DNA of 64,000 nt, from positions 1 through 64,000 of the forward strand of contig CALITO010000007.1 in NCBI GenBank assembly GCA_938041455.1, in the 5' to 3' direction. Of this stretch, positions 9,499-19,539 are shown in pieces. The notes beneath the pieces were generated by a model. The model searched no databases, was not told where the DNA came from, and saw only the letters and a list, made by a program, of their open reading frames with translations. This stretch comes from an uncultured bacterium (lineage in GTDB: Bacteria > Armatimonadota > JACIXR01). A program made the position numbers and the translations under genes. Position 1 is the first letter of the stretch. Each line of letters begins with the position of its first letter.

Positions 9499-10893
9499 GT
9501 GGTGATGAGAGAAAGCTGTGGAGTTTTTGGAATATACGCACCTGGTGAGGATGTAGCACGCCTCGCCTATTTCGGTCTTTTCGCCCTCCAACATAGAGGG
9601 CAGGAAGCTGCGGGCATAGCTGTTGCCAATGGAGAACGCATCTTCCTTCATAAAGGTTTGGGACTACTTAATAACATCTTCACCGAGGAGATGCTTCAAT
9701 CATTAGAGGGACATTGTGCCATTGGACATACTCGCTACTCCACTACCGGCTCAAACATAATCCTCAATGCCCAGCCCATCTTCATTTCCCATAGGGGCGA
9801 AAAGTTGGCACTCGCCCATAATGGCAACATAACTAACTCCCTTTTCCTCGCCTCTTATCTCAGCGACCAGGGATTGACCCTCCATTCCACTTCCGATAGC
9901 GAGCTCATCGGGTTCCTTATCACCCTACAGGATGGAGCTAACATAGAGGAGAAGATTGCCAAGGCTATGAGGTCCCTCAAAGGCGCCTATTCCCTCACCG
10001 TGCTCACCCCTAACAAGGTTCTCGCCGTGCGGGACCCCTACGGCATCCGTCCCCTCTGTATCGGTAAACTAAACGGTGAGAGATGGGTCTTCGCCTCGGA
10101 GAGCTGTGCTTTGTCTTTGGTGGATGCTGAGTTCGTAAGGGAGGTTGATCCAGGGGAAATCGTTGTTGCGAGCGAAGAAGGGTTGAGAAGTTATAAGGCG
10201 ATTTCTTCCCCTCGTAAGGCGGTATGCATTTTTGAATTCATTTATTTCGCCCGACCCGATTCCGATATAGAAGGGGTGAACATCCATCGGGCAAGGAGGA
10301 GGATGGGTGCTATCCTCTCCCAGGAAGGGGCAGTGGAAGCGGATGTCGTCATAGGTGTTCCCGACACAGGCACAACCGCAGCTATCGGGTTCAGCGAAGC
10401 GTCAGGCATCCCCTATGGCGAAGGGCTTTTGAAGAACAAATATATCGGCAGAACCTTCATCCTTCCCGACCAGAGGATAAGGGATATGGGCATAAAATTG
10501 AAGCTCACTCCCCTCCTGGAGACGGTAAAGAGTAAGCGAGTCGTCCTCGTAGACGACTCCATTGTGAGAGGAACGACAACGGGCAAGATAGTGAGGATGC
10601 TTTTCGAGGCAGGAGCTAAGGAAGTCCATGTGCGTATTTCCTCACCACCAATATCCTACCCTTGCTTCTTCGGCATAGACACCGCTGTCCGCTCCGAGTT
10701 AATTGCCTCCCGCCTCTCCGTGGAGGAGATAAGGGAATATATCGGCGCTACCTCCCTTAAATATCTCAGTTTGGGAGGATTGATAAGAGCTATCGGGTTG
10801 CCGAGAGAGAACTTCTGCACCGCTTGTCTCACTGGTGCCTATCCTGAGGAAATACCCTCCGATTTTCACAAGCTTTTGCTGGAACAAAGATAG
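9499..10893 (+). CDS. purF: Amidophosphoribosyltransferase (start GTG 9499 or ATG 9505)
   Basis: ESCGVFGIYAPGEDVARLAYFGLFALQHRGQEAAGIA; VVLVDDSIVRGTT PRPP motif. Confidence 0.96.
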   Translation: MVMRESCGVFGIYAPGEDVARLAYFGLFALQHRGQEAAGIAVANGERIFLHKGLGLLNNIFTEEMLQSLEGHCAIGHTRYSTTGSNIILNAQPIFISHRGEKLALAHNGNITNSLFLASYLSDQGLTLHSTSDSELIGFLITLQDGANIEEKIAKAMRSLKGAYSLTVLTPNKVLAVRDPYGIRPLCIGKLNGERWVFASESCALSLVDAEFVREVDPGEIVVASEEGLRSYKAISSPRKAVCIFEFIYFARPDSDIEGVNIHRARRRMGAILSQEGAVEADVVIGVPDTGTTAAIGFSEASGIPYGEGLLKNKYIGRTFILPDQRIRDMGIKLKLTPLLETVKSKRVVLVDDSIVRGTTTGKIVRMLFEAGAKEVHVRISSPPISYPCFFGIDTAVRSELIASRLSVEEIREYIGATSLKYLSLGGLIRAIGLPRENFCTACLTGAYPEEIPSDFHKLLLEQR

Positions 10894-10907
10894 AAGGGAA
10901 GGAATTT

Positions 10908-11942
10908 ATGGTGAAAAGGGATTGGCCACTTTTCAAGGGCAATCCAATGAGGCAGAGCCGTTGGGAGGGGGAATGTTACCTTCCCCTCACTCCCCTATGG
11001 CGTTTCAATGGAGGATACCGCATTCGCTCCTCGCCCGTTGTGGCAGGTGATAAGGTCTTCACCTGTCTATGGAACGGGGAGGTAATCGCTTTAGATATAG
11101 AGAAGGGAACCCCTATATGGCGAACCGACCTTCCGGGTCCCATTTTTTCCACCCCCTGCGTAGGAGGGGGAAAGGTTTTCCTCGGCACAGCTCTCCGCAC
11201 ATTTTACGCCCTTGACGAGCTTAGCGGGAAAGTCCTCTGGAGCCTCGCCTTCGGAGGGGCTGTGGACTCATCACCTCTATATATAAGGGGCAAGGTCTAT
11301 TTTGGCAGCGATGATAAGTATCTTTACTGTATCTCTGCGGATAAGGGAGATGTCCTCTGGCGCTTCTTTGCCGGGATGTGGATTTTCTCCTCTCCCGCCG
11401 CAGCGGAAGGCAAGATTTTCTTCGGTTCGCAAAACGGCTTCTTCTATGCTTTAAGTGAGGAGGGAAAGCTCATCTGGCAGACGAGAATAGGGGGATTGAT
11501 AAGGTCAACCCCAGCGATTGACAAAGGGAGAATCTTTGTGGGCTCTAATAATGGGCGTTTGTTCTGCTTAGATGCTTCAAGTGGGGAGATAATCTGGTCA
11601 GCCCGTGCCTACGACGCCATAGAGAGCTCGCCGGCAGTGGGGGAAGACAGGGTCTTCTTCGGCGCAGATGATGGTTATTTCTACTGCGTTGATGTTCACT
11701 CCGGACGCACCCTCTTAAGATTGAAGGTGGGCAGTCCCATCAAATCCACCCCCTTGCTCATAGGGAGGAATGTCCTCTTCGCCACCCTCAATGGCATTTT
11801 CTATGGGGTGGACATATACACGGGAGGGGTGAAATGGGAGATGAAGACGGGTAGTGAGGTGCACTCTTCTTTCGCCGCCTCCCCCTATGGTATCTTTATT
11901 GGCGCCGATAACGGCTTCTTATATGCCTTCAGCTATTCCTGA
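10908..11942 (+). CDS. PQQ-type beta-propeller repeat protein
   Basis: Repeated blades such as VYFGSDDKYLYCISADKGDVLWRF, IFFGSQNGFFYALSEEGKLIWQ, IFVGSNNGRLFCLDASSGEIIW. Confidence 0.9.
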   Translation: MVKRDWPLFKGNPMRQSRWEGECYLPLTPLWRFNGGYRIRSSPVVAGDKVFTCLWNGEVIALDIEKGTPIWRTDLPGPIFSTPCVGGGKVFLGTALRTFYALDELSGKVLWSLAFGGAVDSSPLYIRGKVYFGSDDKYLYCISADKGDVLWRFFAGMWIFSSPAAAEGKIFFGSQNGFFYALSEEGKLIWQTRIGGLIRSTPAIDKGRIFVGSNNGRLFCLDASSGEIIWSARAYDAIESSPAVGEDRVFFGADDGYFYCVDVHSGRTLLRLKVGSPIKSTPLLIGRNVLFATLNGIFYGVDIYTGGVKWEMKTGSEVHSSFAASPYGIFIGADNGFLYAFSYS

Positions 11943-11982
11943 GACCCTTGTAAGCTGTGGAAAGGAAAGGGGGTTCGCCACA

Positions 11983-12624
11983 TTGGAGAGAACAAAGATA
12001 AGGATCGGCGTTCTCGCCTCAGGAAGGGGTTCCAATCTCCAAGCAATAATTGACGCTTGTAAGAGAGGATATATACCGGGTGATGTAGTCTGCGTAATAT
12101 CGGATAGAAAGGACGCATTCGCACTGGAAAGGGCGAGAAGTGAAGAGATACCCGCCATCTTCCTCGACCCCGCTCAGTATCCGAGTAGGGAAGAATACGA
12201 TGCCAAGCTCGTTGAAATCCTCAAGAAGCACGATGTGGACCTTGTCTGTCTGGCAGGCTTTATGCGCATCCTCACCCCTACTTTTATAGATGCCTTTCGC
12301 AACAGGATAATGAACATCCATCCCGCACTTATCCCATCTTTCTGTGGGAAAGGAATGTACGGACTTAAGGTGCATCAGGCTGTTTTAGACTTCGGAGCGA
12401 AGGTAACGGGCTGTACCGTGCATTTCGTCACGGAGGAAGTCGATTTGGGGCCGATAATCATCCAAATTCCCGTTATGGTGAGGGAGAATGACACGCCCGA
12501 GACGCTTTCCCAGAGGGTTCTGAAGAGGGAGCATAGAGCATATCCCTTGGCGATAAAATTATTCGCTGAAGGAAGATTGACAATTGAAGGAAGAAGAGTT
12601 CGCATCCTCCCCAAGTATCCTTGA
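11983..12624 (+). CDS. purN: Phosphoribosylglycinamide formyltransferase
   Basis: KIRIGVLASGRGSNLQAIIDA, LAGFMRILTPTFI, NIHPALIPSF, TGCTVHFVTEEVDLGPII; the ORF-track start at 11854 is too far upstream, probable TTG start at 11983. Confidence 0.93.
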   Translation: MERTKIRIGVLASGRGSNLQAIIDACKRGYIPGDVVCVISDRKDAFALERARSEEIPAIFLDPAQYPSREEYDAKLVEILKKHDVDLVCLAGFMRILTPTFIDAFRNRIMNIHPALIPSFCGKGMYGLKVHQAVLDFGAKVTGCTVHFVTEEVDLGPIIIQIPVMVRENDTPETLSQRVLKREHRAYPLAIKLFAEGRLTIEGRRVRILPKYP

Positions 12625-12647
12625 TTTTCCCGGAAGGAGGCCCTTAT

Positions 12648-13688
12648 ATGCGGGAGAGAAAAGCAAGAATCGCCTTCGTAGGATGTGGCGCTCATTCCAC
12701 ATCTGCTCTATATCCTACCATCCATACCATACCAATTATGGAGCTGGTAGCGGTTTGCGATTTAAAAGAAGAATTAGCAAGGAGAAACGCACGCTACTTT
12801 GGAGCTCTTCGCTGGTATACTGATGTTGAGGAACTGCTCTCTAAGGAAGAGCTTGACGGAGCAATCATCGTTGGCACCCCCCAGATGCATTGTGAGGTGG
12901 GAAAACGGTGTCTTGATGCGGGCATACCCATCCTCGTGGAGAAGCCTTCCGCTGTATCATACAAAGAAGCTGTAGAACTCGCCCAATACGCTGAGGCGCG
13001 TGGCTTATGGGGGGCAGTTGCCTATATGAAGCGTTACGCGGTTTGCTACCAACTGGCTAAGAGAATTGCTGATAGCGAGGAATTCGGAGGTATACACTCT
13101 CTGGAGGCGAGGTTCTCCAATGGTCCCTACCCCGCTATCTGGGGGATTGAAGAACCTGCTAAGGCGTTTTTAATTGGGCAGGTCGTCCACATCTTTAACC
13201 TCGCCCGATTCTTCTGCGGAGAGATGAAAGAGATCTATGCCAAACTTTATCTCCTCACTCCAAATATGTTCGCCTATGCCATCGCAGGTGAGTTCCAAAG
13301 CGGCGTTCCATTCGTTATGAACCTCAACGCTTTGGAGGCAAGCGATTGGAAGATAAGCGAAAGGCTCGCCCTCTCGGGCAATGGATGTCTGCTTGAGGTG
13401 ACAGATATGCTCCACCTCCGCTATCGCCCAAGGACTCTCCCTTACCAAGAGTTCAACATAGGGGGAAGGACACAAACGATAGAATGGAATCCCGAGTGGA
13501 CGGAGTTGATGGCGACGAAGGCGGAAGGATCTTTCGGATATAGGGGCGAAATAGAATCCTTCGCCCGCGCCTGCCTAGGAGAAGATAAACCGAGAAGCAC
13601 CCTTTGGGATGGTGCCAAAGACCTCCAAATATCAGAGGCGGTATGGGAGAGCGCCAGTTTAAATAAGCCGGTCAAGATAAATCCCTGA
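12648..13688 (+). CDS. Gfo/Idh/MocA family oxidoreductase
   Basis: RIAFVGCGAHS Rossmann start, DGAIIVGTPQMHCEVGKRCLDAGIPILVEKPSA. Confidence 0.88.
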   Translation: MRERKARIAFVGCGAHSTSALYPTIHTIPIMELVAVCDLKEELARRNARYFGALRWYTDVEELLSKEELDGAIIVGTPQMHCEVGKRCLDAGIPILVEKPSAVSYKEAVELAQYAEARGLWGAVAYMKRYAVCYQLAKRIADSEEFGGIHSLEARFSNGPYPAIWGIEEPAKAFLIGQVVHIFNLARFFCGEMKEIYAKLYLLTPNMFAYAIAGEFQSGVPFVMNLNALEASDWKISERLALSGNGCLLEVTDMLHLRYRPRTLPYQEFNIGGRTQTIEWNPEWTELMATKAEGSFGYRGEIESFARACLGEDKPRSTLWDGAKDLQISEAVWESASLNKPVKINP

Positions 13689-13702
13689 GGAGGTGTTCCC
13701 AG

Positions 13703-14587
13703 GTGATTAGAATAGGAATGGTGGGAGGAGCTAAATCGTGGCATGCCAAGAGTTTCTCCGAGATGTTCAATGGCTACGATGAAGCTTTAGCCCGCCAGCA
13801 TAACTTCCCCCTCTACAAGGCAAGAGTTGAGGGAGCGCGAGTGACTCACATTTGGGACCCCGATAGAGAAGCTGGGGAACTAATCGCTAAAATCTGCGGA
13901 ATAGAGAATGTCGTCCCCTATATGGAAGAGATGATCGGTAAAGTGGATGGTGTAATAATAGCAGATGACACAACTATGAAGCATCAGCGCAGAGCCATCC
14001 CCTTCCTTCGAGCGGGACTGCCCACATTCGTTGATAAACCCTTATCCCCTTCAATAGAGGAAGCGGAGGAATTGATAAGTTTCGCGAAAGAAAACAACAC
14101 TCCCTTTATGTCCTGCTCCGCCCTACGCTATGCCAAGGAGGTAGAGGAGTTCCTTTCCCAAAAGGAGGAAATCGGGGAAATTCTTACAGGAAACAGCATC
14201 TGCAGTGGAGACCTTATCTTCTACGGCATCCACGCCTTGGAACAATTATATGTATGTATAGGTCCGGGTATAAAATGTGTGCAGAATGTTGGCGAGGAGG
14301 GAAAGGATATCGTAGTTATAACCAAGGGAGACGGAAGGAAATTCATTCTAACGGTTTACAAAGAAATCTCTTATTTATTTCAGATGAACCTCTATGGAAG
14401 TAAGGGCTGGAGGGAGGTTAGAGTTGAGGATAGCGACTATTTCTACTCCAATATGCTCCGGGCATTCGTTAGGATGGTAGAGACAAGGGAGCCTCCCTTC
14501 CCAGTTGAGGAAACGCTGGAGATAATAAAAACGCTCGTCCTCGCCCGCCGCTCAGCCCAAAGGGGAGGGGAGGTAATCTACCTTTAA
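13703..14587 (+). CDS. Gfo/Idh/MocA family oxidoreductase
   Basis: RIGMVGGAKSWHA, DGVIIADDTTMKHQRRAIPFLRAGLPTFVDKPLSPS. Confidence 0.85.
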   Translation: MIRIGMVGGAKSWHAKSFSEMFNGYDEALARQHNFPLYKARVEGARVTHIWDPDREAGELIAKICGIENVVPYMEEMIGKVDGVIIADDTTMKHQRRAIPFLRAGLPTFVDKPLSPSIEEAEELISFAKENNTPFMSCSALRYAKEVEEFLSQKEEIGEILTGNSICSGDLIFYGIHALEQLYVCIGPGIKCVQNVGEEGKDIVVITKGDGRKFILTVYKEISYLFQMNLYGSKGWREVRVEDSDYFYSNMLRAFVRMVETREPPFPVEETLEIIKTLVLARRSAQRGGEVIYL

Positions 14588-14633
14588 TTTAAAGTGTCTA
14601 TCCCGATGTCCATTCAAAATTAAACTTCTTACC

Positions 14634-17156
14634 TCATCCCGAGAGTAAAGAGGGGGTAAGTGGTTCAACCATAGGGGGAGATTTGAGCCGTGCAAGGATC
14701 TCTGCCGCTGCCTGGCGGACAAACCGTGCCTCATCCTCCAGCGCAGGGATAAGTAGTTCAACTGCACGGGGGTCTTTAAACCCCCCAAGTGCCCTCACCG
14801 CTGCCTCGCGGACATATGGATCCTTATCCTTCAGCGCAGAGATAAACTTACGAACCGCCCTCTTTGCTTCCCTCGTCTCATACCATTTTGGGTTGATCCT
14901 TTCAAGTGCTTGTGCTGCCTGCCAGTGGACACACCTATCCATCAGTAGAGAGATGAGTGGTTTAATTGCACGGGGGTCTTTAAGCTCTCCAAGCGCCCAC
15001 ACTACTGCATACCAGACCTCCATAAACTCAGTATCCGCACACTTAATAAACTCGTTCTTGAAGGTAGAGATAGGCTTACGAAGTGCCCTCTTTACCTCAC
15101 TTATCCTATATAATTTTGGGTCTATCTTTGCAAGTGTTTTTACTACCTCGTAGTGGATATACTCCTTTTCCTTCTGGAGTAGCTCCAGTAGAGAGATAAG
15201 TGGTTCAACCGCACGGCGGTCCTTAAGCTCTCCAAGTGCCTCGGCTGCTGCCTTGCAGACCCACACAAACTCTCTAATCACAAGCTCACTCTCCGACTCA
15301 GGGATAGAATTAGGAAGTGCCTCCTTTCCCTCCTCTATCCTCCATAGTTTTATGTTGATCCTTTCAATTGCTTTCGCTACCTCGTGGATATGTTCCTCTT
15401 GCTTCTTCAGTAGAGAGATAATTGGTTCAACTGCACGGCGGTCCTTGAGCTTTCCAAGTGCCTCTACCGCTGCCTCGCGGACATATGGATCCTTCAGCGC
15501 AGAGATAAGTGGTTCAACTGCACGGGGATCCTTGAGCTCTCCAAGTAGCCTCGCCACTGCCCTGCGGACACTTGGCTCCTTATCCTTCAGCGCAGAGATA
15601 ATTGGTTCAACTGCACGGGGATCCTTGAGCTCTCCAAGTGCCCTCAATACCATATAGCGGACAAATGAATTTTTTTCCCTCTTTAAGAGGGAGGTAAGTG
15701 GCTCAAATGCACGGGGGTCTTTGATATTCTTAAGAGCTATTATTGCTTCAATGCGGATATTTCGGTCCTCATCTTTTAGTAGAGAGATGAGTAATTCAAC
15801 CGCGGGGGAGGCTTGGAGCTCTCCAAGTGCCTCTACCGCTGCCCCGCGGACCTCTGGGTCCTTATCCTTCAGCGCAGAGATAAGTGGTTCAACTGCACGG
15901 GGATCTTTAAGCTTTCCAAGTGCCAACGCCGCTGCCCTGCGGACTTCCCCGAAACCGCTCTTCAGCGCAAGGATAAAGTAAGTAACTGCCCACTTTGCCT
16001 CCCTCGTCTCATACCACCTTGGATTGATCATCTTGAGTTTTTCTGCTATTTCCTCGCGGATATATGGGTCGTCCCGGAATTGAGAGACTAAATAGAATAG
16101 AAAGATAAACTTACAAATTGCCCACTTTGCCTCCCTTGTCTCATACCACTTGGGATTAATCTTTTTGAGTGCTTCTTCTGCTGCCTCGCGGATATCGTGG
16201 TAATCACTCCCCAACGCAGAGATAAACTTAGGAACTGCCCTCTTCGCCTCCCTCGTCTCATACCATTTTGGGTTAATCTTTTCAAGTGCTTCTTCTGCTG
16301 CCTCGCGGACATCGGAGTAATCATCCTTTAGTAGAGAAATGAGCGGTTTAATTGCACGGGGATCTTTAAGCTCTCCAAGTGCCCTCACCGCTGCCTCGGG
16401 GAAATGTAGGTAATCATTCTTCAGTGCAGAAATAAAATTAGGAACTGCCCTCTTTGCCTCCCTCGTCTCGTATAATTTTGGATCGATTTTCTGGAGCGCC
16501 TGAGCTGCTGCCCACTGGACAGCATTGCTCTCATCCCTCAGTGCAAAGGCAAGTAGTTTAATTACACGGGGGTCTTTGAGCTCCCCAACCGTTCTTACTG
16601 CTGCTTTGCGGACATATTGGTCATTATCCCTCAATGCGGATTTCAGGGGAGATATCCCCCTTAAATCTGCAATAAGCGAAAATAGGGCCGGTAGAAAACC
16701 CTCATAGAATGTCTCTTGGAAAGGTGCCTCGTTAGGAGTTAGATATAGTTCGGCATGTGAAAAGCAGGGTTCCTCCTCATATGAAAATTCTCGGGAGAAT
16801 ATTTTATCCTCTGTGGAAAGCGATATTTTTCCTTTGAGGGTGGCAGATGTCCAGAACCAGCCCATCCTATATCCATAATATATACGCCTCGGGATACCCT
16901 TTGCCTCAATCTTAAGGGTGGCATTATAATCTCTCGCACCCTCTTCAACCACCCTGTAGCCAGCATGCCTTTCCAATATCTTTTTGGTATATTCAAAGAA
17001 GGGCAGGCTTACCTTATCTGCCTTTTCATACTTCTGCTCCACTATGATGCGAACAACTCTTCCTTCTCTCCCCCTTGTCAGAGTCCATAAAACTAAAAGG
17101 GTAAGAACCATCAAAGGAAAAACTAAAAAACTTAAAACTTTAATTCTTCTCATCAC
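14634..17156 (-). CDS. HEAT-repeat (PBS-lyase-like) protein with N-terminal membrane anchor
   Basis: Hydrophobic N-terminus; many tandem LGELKDPRAVEPLISALKDKDPxVREAAVEA units. Confidence 0.9.
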   Translation of the reverse strand: MMRRIKVLSFLVFPLMVLTLLVLWTLTRGREGRVVRIIVEQKYEKADKVSLPFFEYTKKILERHAGYRVVEEGARDYNATLKIEAKGIPRRIYYGYRMGWFWTSATLKGKISLSTEDKIFSREFSYEEEPCFSHAELYLTPNEAPFQETFYEGFLPALFSLIADLRGISPLKSALRDNDQYVRKAAVRTVGELKDPRVIKLLAFALRDESNAVQWAAAQALQKIDPKLYETREAKRAVPNFISALKNDYLHFPEAAVRALGELKDPRAIKPLISLLKDDYSDVREAAEEALEKINPKWYETREAKRAVPKFISALGSDYHDIREAAEEALKKINPKWYETREAKWAICKFIFLFYLVSQFRDDPYIREEIAEKLKMINPRWYETREAKWAVTYFILALKSGFGEVRRAAALALGKLKDPRAVEPLISALKDKDPEVRGAAVEALGELQASPAVELLISLLKDEDRNIRIEAIIALKNIKDPRAFEPLTSLLKREKNSFVRYMVLRALGELKDPRAVEPIISALKDKEPSVRRAVARLLGELKDPRAVEPLISALKDPYVREAAVEALGKLKDRRAVEPIISLLKKQEEHIHEVAKAIERINIKLWRIEEGKEALPNSIPESESELVIREFVWVCKAAAEALGELKDRRAVEPLISLLELLQKEKEYIHYEVVKTLAKIDPKLYRISEVKRALRKPISTFKNEFIKCADTEFMEVWYAVVWALGELKDPRAIKPLISLLMDRCVHWQAAQALERINPKWYETREAKRAVRKFISALKDKDPYVREAAVRALGGFKDPRAVELLIPALEDEARFVRQAAAEILARLKSPPMVEPLTPSLLSG

Positions 17157-17297
17157 GGCTTACCTCTTTAAATCTCCCTCTTGCGTCCATTGTCTTTTAG
17201 CTCTCACCAGTTAGTATTATAACCCAGACCTAAAATTATGTAAAGAGGGGAGAAAGTTGACAAATTCCCTATATGAGTTCATAATTATTGTAATCTT

Positions 17298-18131
17298 ATG
17301 AGGCTGAAGCTGGGTTGTTTCACCGATGAAATATCTCAGGACCTGGATGAAGCGATAGAGGTAATGCGGGAGTTCGGCGTTCAATATGCCGAACTGCGCT
17401 CTATATGGGGGCGTAACATCCTGGATATGGAGAGGGATGAACTGGAGAAGGCGCAAGGGATACTCCAGAGGGCAGGTATAAAGGTCGCTTGTATAGCCTC
17501 GCCCCTTTTCAAATGCCATCTTTTCCAGGAGGAGAAGCCGAGGGGGGATCTCCATCTCGCCAGGGAGCGCTCCTTGGAAGAGCAGTGGGCAACCCTCCGC
17601 CGTTCCCTACAGCTCGCCCATTTCTTCCACGCCCCCATAGTGAGGACCTTCTCTTTCTGGAGGGTATGTGAACCGAATGAGGAGATATTTCGGAGGATAG
17701 CTCCATATCTTTCCCAGGCGGCGGAGGAAGCACATAAGGAGGGCGTTATCCTTGCGCTTGAAAACGAACATTCCTGCTTTGCCGGTTCAGGGGAAGAAAC
17801 CGCCCTTCTCCTATCCCTCGTGGGTTCCCCTTACCTCAAGGTCATCTGGGACCCGGGGAACGCCTTCTTCGCTGGCGAAGTCCCCTATCCCCACGGCTAT
17901 GAGAAAATAAAAAACCACATAGTTCATATCCACATCAAGGACGCCCGCTTAAACGAAAAAACAATGGAACCGGAGTGGACGCTGATAGGTGAGGGAGAGA
18001 TAGACTTCCCAGCCCAACTTAGGTCACTCGAGGAGGAGGGATTTGAAGGCGTCATCTCGCTTGAGACCCATGTCTCTCCCCCCAAGGAAGCGTCTCGCTT
18101 ATCCCTCCAAAGGTTATCTTCTATGATTTGA
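17298..18131 (+). CDS. Sugar phosphate isomerase/epimerase (xylose-isomerase-like TIM barrel)
   Basis: MRLKLGCFTDEISQDLDEAIEVMREFGVQYAELRS; VIWDPGNAFFAGE; HIHIKDA. Confidence 0.85.
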   Translation: MRLKLGCFTDEISQDLDEAIEVMREFGVQYAELRSIWGRNILDMERDELEKAQGILQRAGIKVACIASPLFKCHLFQEEKPRGDLHLARERSLEEQWATLRRSLQLAHFFHAPIVRTFSFWRVCEPNEEIFRRIAPYLSQAAEEAHKEGVILALENEHSCFAGSGEETALLLSLVGSPYLKVIWDPGNAFFAGEVPYPHGYEKIKNHIVHIHIKDARLNEKTMEPEWTLIGEGEIDFPAQLRSLEEEGFEGVISLETHVSPPKEASRLSLQRLSSMI

Positions 18132-18144
18132 AAAGGAGGTATCT

Positions 18145-19539
18145 ATGTCTATAAGTAAATTGAGGAAAACTGTGCAAAAGAGGATAAAGGTAATAGGCTG
18201 GATAATGGCGGGGCTCTTCTTCCTTTCCATCCCAGCCTATTTCTCCTGGGGAGGCGGCGGACTCTTCGGGGGGAGAGGTGAGGAAGGGGATATAGCCAAA
18301 ATAGACGGGGTAAGGATAAGTAGGGCGACATTTGAGCTGATGATTTCCGACGCCGAGAGAAGGTATCCCTTCGCTACCAGTCCCGATTCCCGGATATTTC
18401 TCCGTTTGCAAGTTTTAAATGAAATCATTGAGGATGTAATCCTTTCCCAAGCCTTGAAACAAGAGAAGATAAAAGTTTCTGATAAAGATGTGGATAAATA
18501 TATTCAAGAGATTATAGAAAAGGAAGTTGAACGAGCTAAAGAGGAAGCCAAGGGGAAGACCGTGGATGAGAAGACATTGAGGGAAAACCTCAAAAGGGAA
18601 CTCGAGGAGCAGAAGGAAGCAGTAAAGCGGGAATTGATGGTGAAGAAACTAAGGGAGAAATTGGAGGCAAGGGTAATGGTAACGGAGGAGGACCTCAGGT
18701 CCTCCTACAAGGAGGTTCATCTAAGGGGGATAAAGGTAGCCAATGAAAAGGAGGCTCAGGAACTTTTGGAGAAGGCTAAGACGCAAGATTTCGCCACCTT
18801 AGTGGAGCAGTTCGCTACCTCCCCCAGCGAGAAGCAAAAAGGAGGCGATATGGGGTGGCTTCCCCTGGAGATACTTCCCCTCAATCTTCGGCAAAAGTTG
18901 GAGGGGATGAAGAAGGGGGATGTAGCAATCGCCCAGTTGGGCGGCTCCTATTTCCTCATCAAACTCGAGGAAGAGCGACTTAACCTGCCAAAGGACTACG
19001 AGAAGAAAAAGGCGGAGCTCCTCAAATCCTACGAGGAGCGAGAAAAGCAAAGAGCACTGAGAGATTACTTAGATGATCTTAGAAACAAGGTGGAAATTAA
19101 AATATATGACCCCTTGATAAAAACCGCCGAGGCTTTCCAAAGGGAGGATTGGAAGAAGGCGCAGGAATATATCACCGAAGGATTGAAGGTCAACCAAAAC
19201 GACCCCGTTCTTCTTTATCTCGCGGGGTTAATATATGAGAAGTTGGGAAAGGAAGAAGAGGCGATGAAGGCTTATCAAAGAGTAGCTTTAGAGACATATA
19301 TGGGACAGGCTTACTATAGATGGGGGCTCCTCTTGGAGAAGAAAGGGAAGAAAAGGGAAGCGATAGACGCTTATAAGAAAGCGGCGCAATACGGGGGGCA
19401 GGATATACTTCTTTACAGTTCTCTTAAAGAAAAGTTCTCCTCTTATGGGCTTTCCAAAGAAGCGAAGGAGGCAGAGGAGAGGATAGAGCGTATCTCCCTT
19501 TCTCAAAGGACGATTTTAGGAGGTGGCAATGCTCCCTAA
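18145..19539 (+). CDS. Peptidyl-prolyl cis-trans isomerase (SurA/PpiC-type) with C-terminal TPR
   Basis: Transmembrane N-terminus, SurA_N-like region, parvulin segment VEQFATSPSEKQKGGDMGWLP, TPR-like WKKAQEYITEGLKVNQNDPVLLYLAGLIYEKLGKEEEAMKAYQ. Confidence 0.85.
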   Translation: MSISKLRKTVQKRIKVIGWIMAGLFFLSIPAYFSWGGGGLFGGRGEEGDIAKIDGVRISRATFELMISDAERRYPFATSPDSRIFLRLQVLNEIIEDVILSQALKQEKIKVSDKDVDKYIQEIIEKEVERAKEEAKGKTVDEKTLRENLKRELEEQKEAVKRELMVKKLREKLEARVMVTEEDLRSSYKEVHLRGIKVANEKEAQELLEKAKTQDFATLVEQFATSPSEKQKGGDMGWLPLEILPLNLRQKLEGMKKGDVAIAQLGGSYFLIKLEEERLNLPKDYEKKKAELLKSYEEREKQRALRDYLDDLRNKVEIKIYDPLIKTAEAFQREDWKKAQEYITEGLKVNQNDPVLLYLAGLIYEKLGKEEEAMKAYQRVALETYMGQAYYRWGLLLEKKGKKREAIDAYKKAAQYGGQDILLYSSLKEKFSSYGLSKEAKEAEERIERISLSQRTILGGGNAP

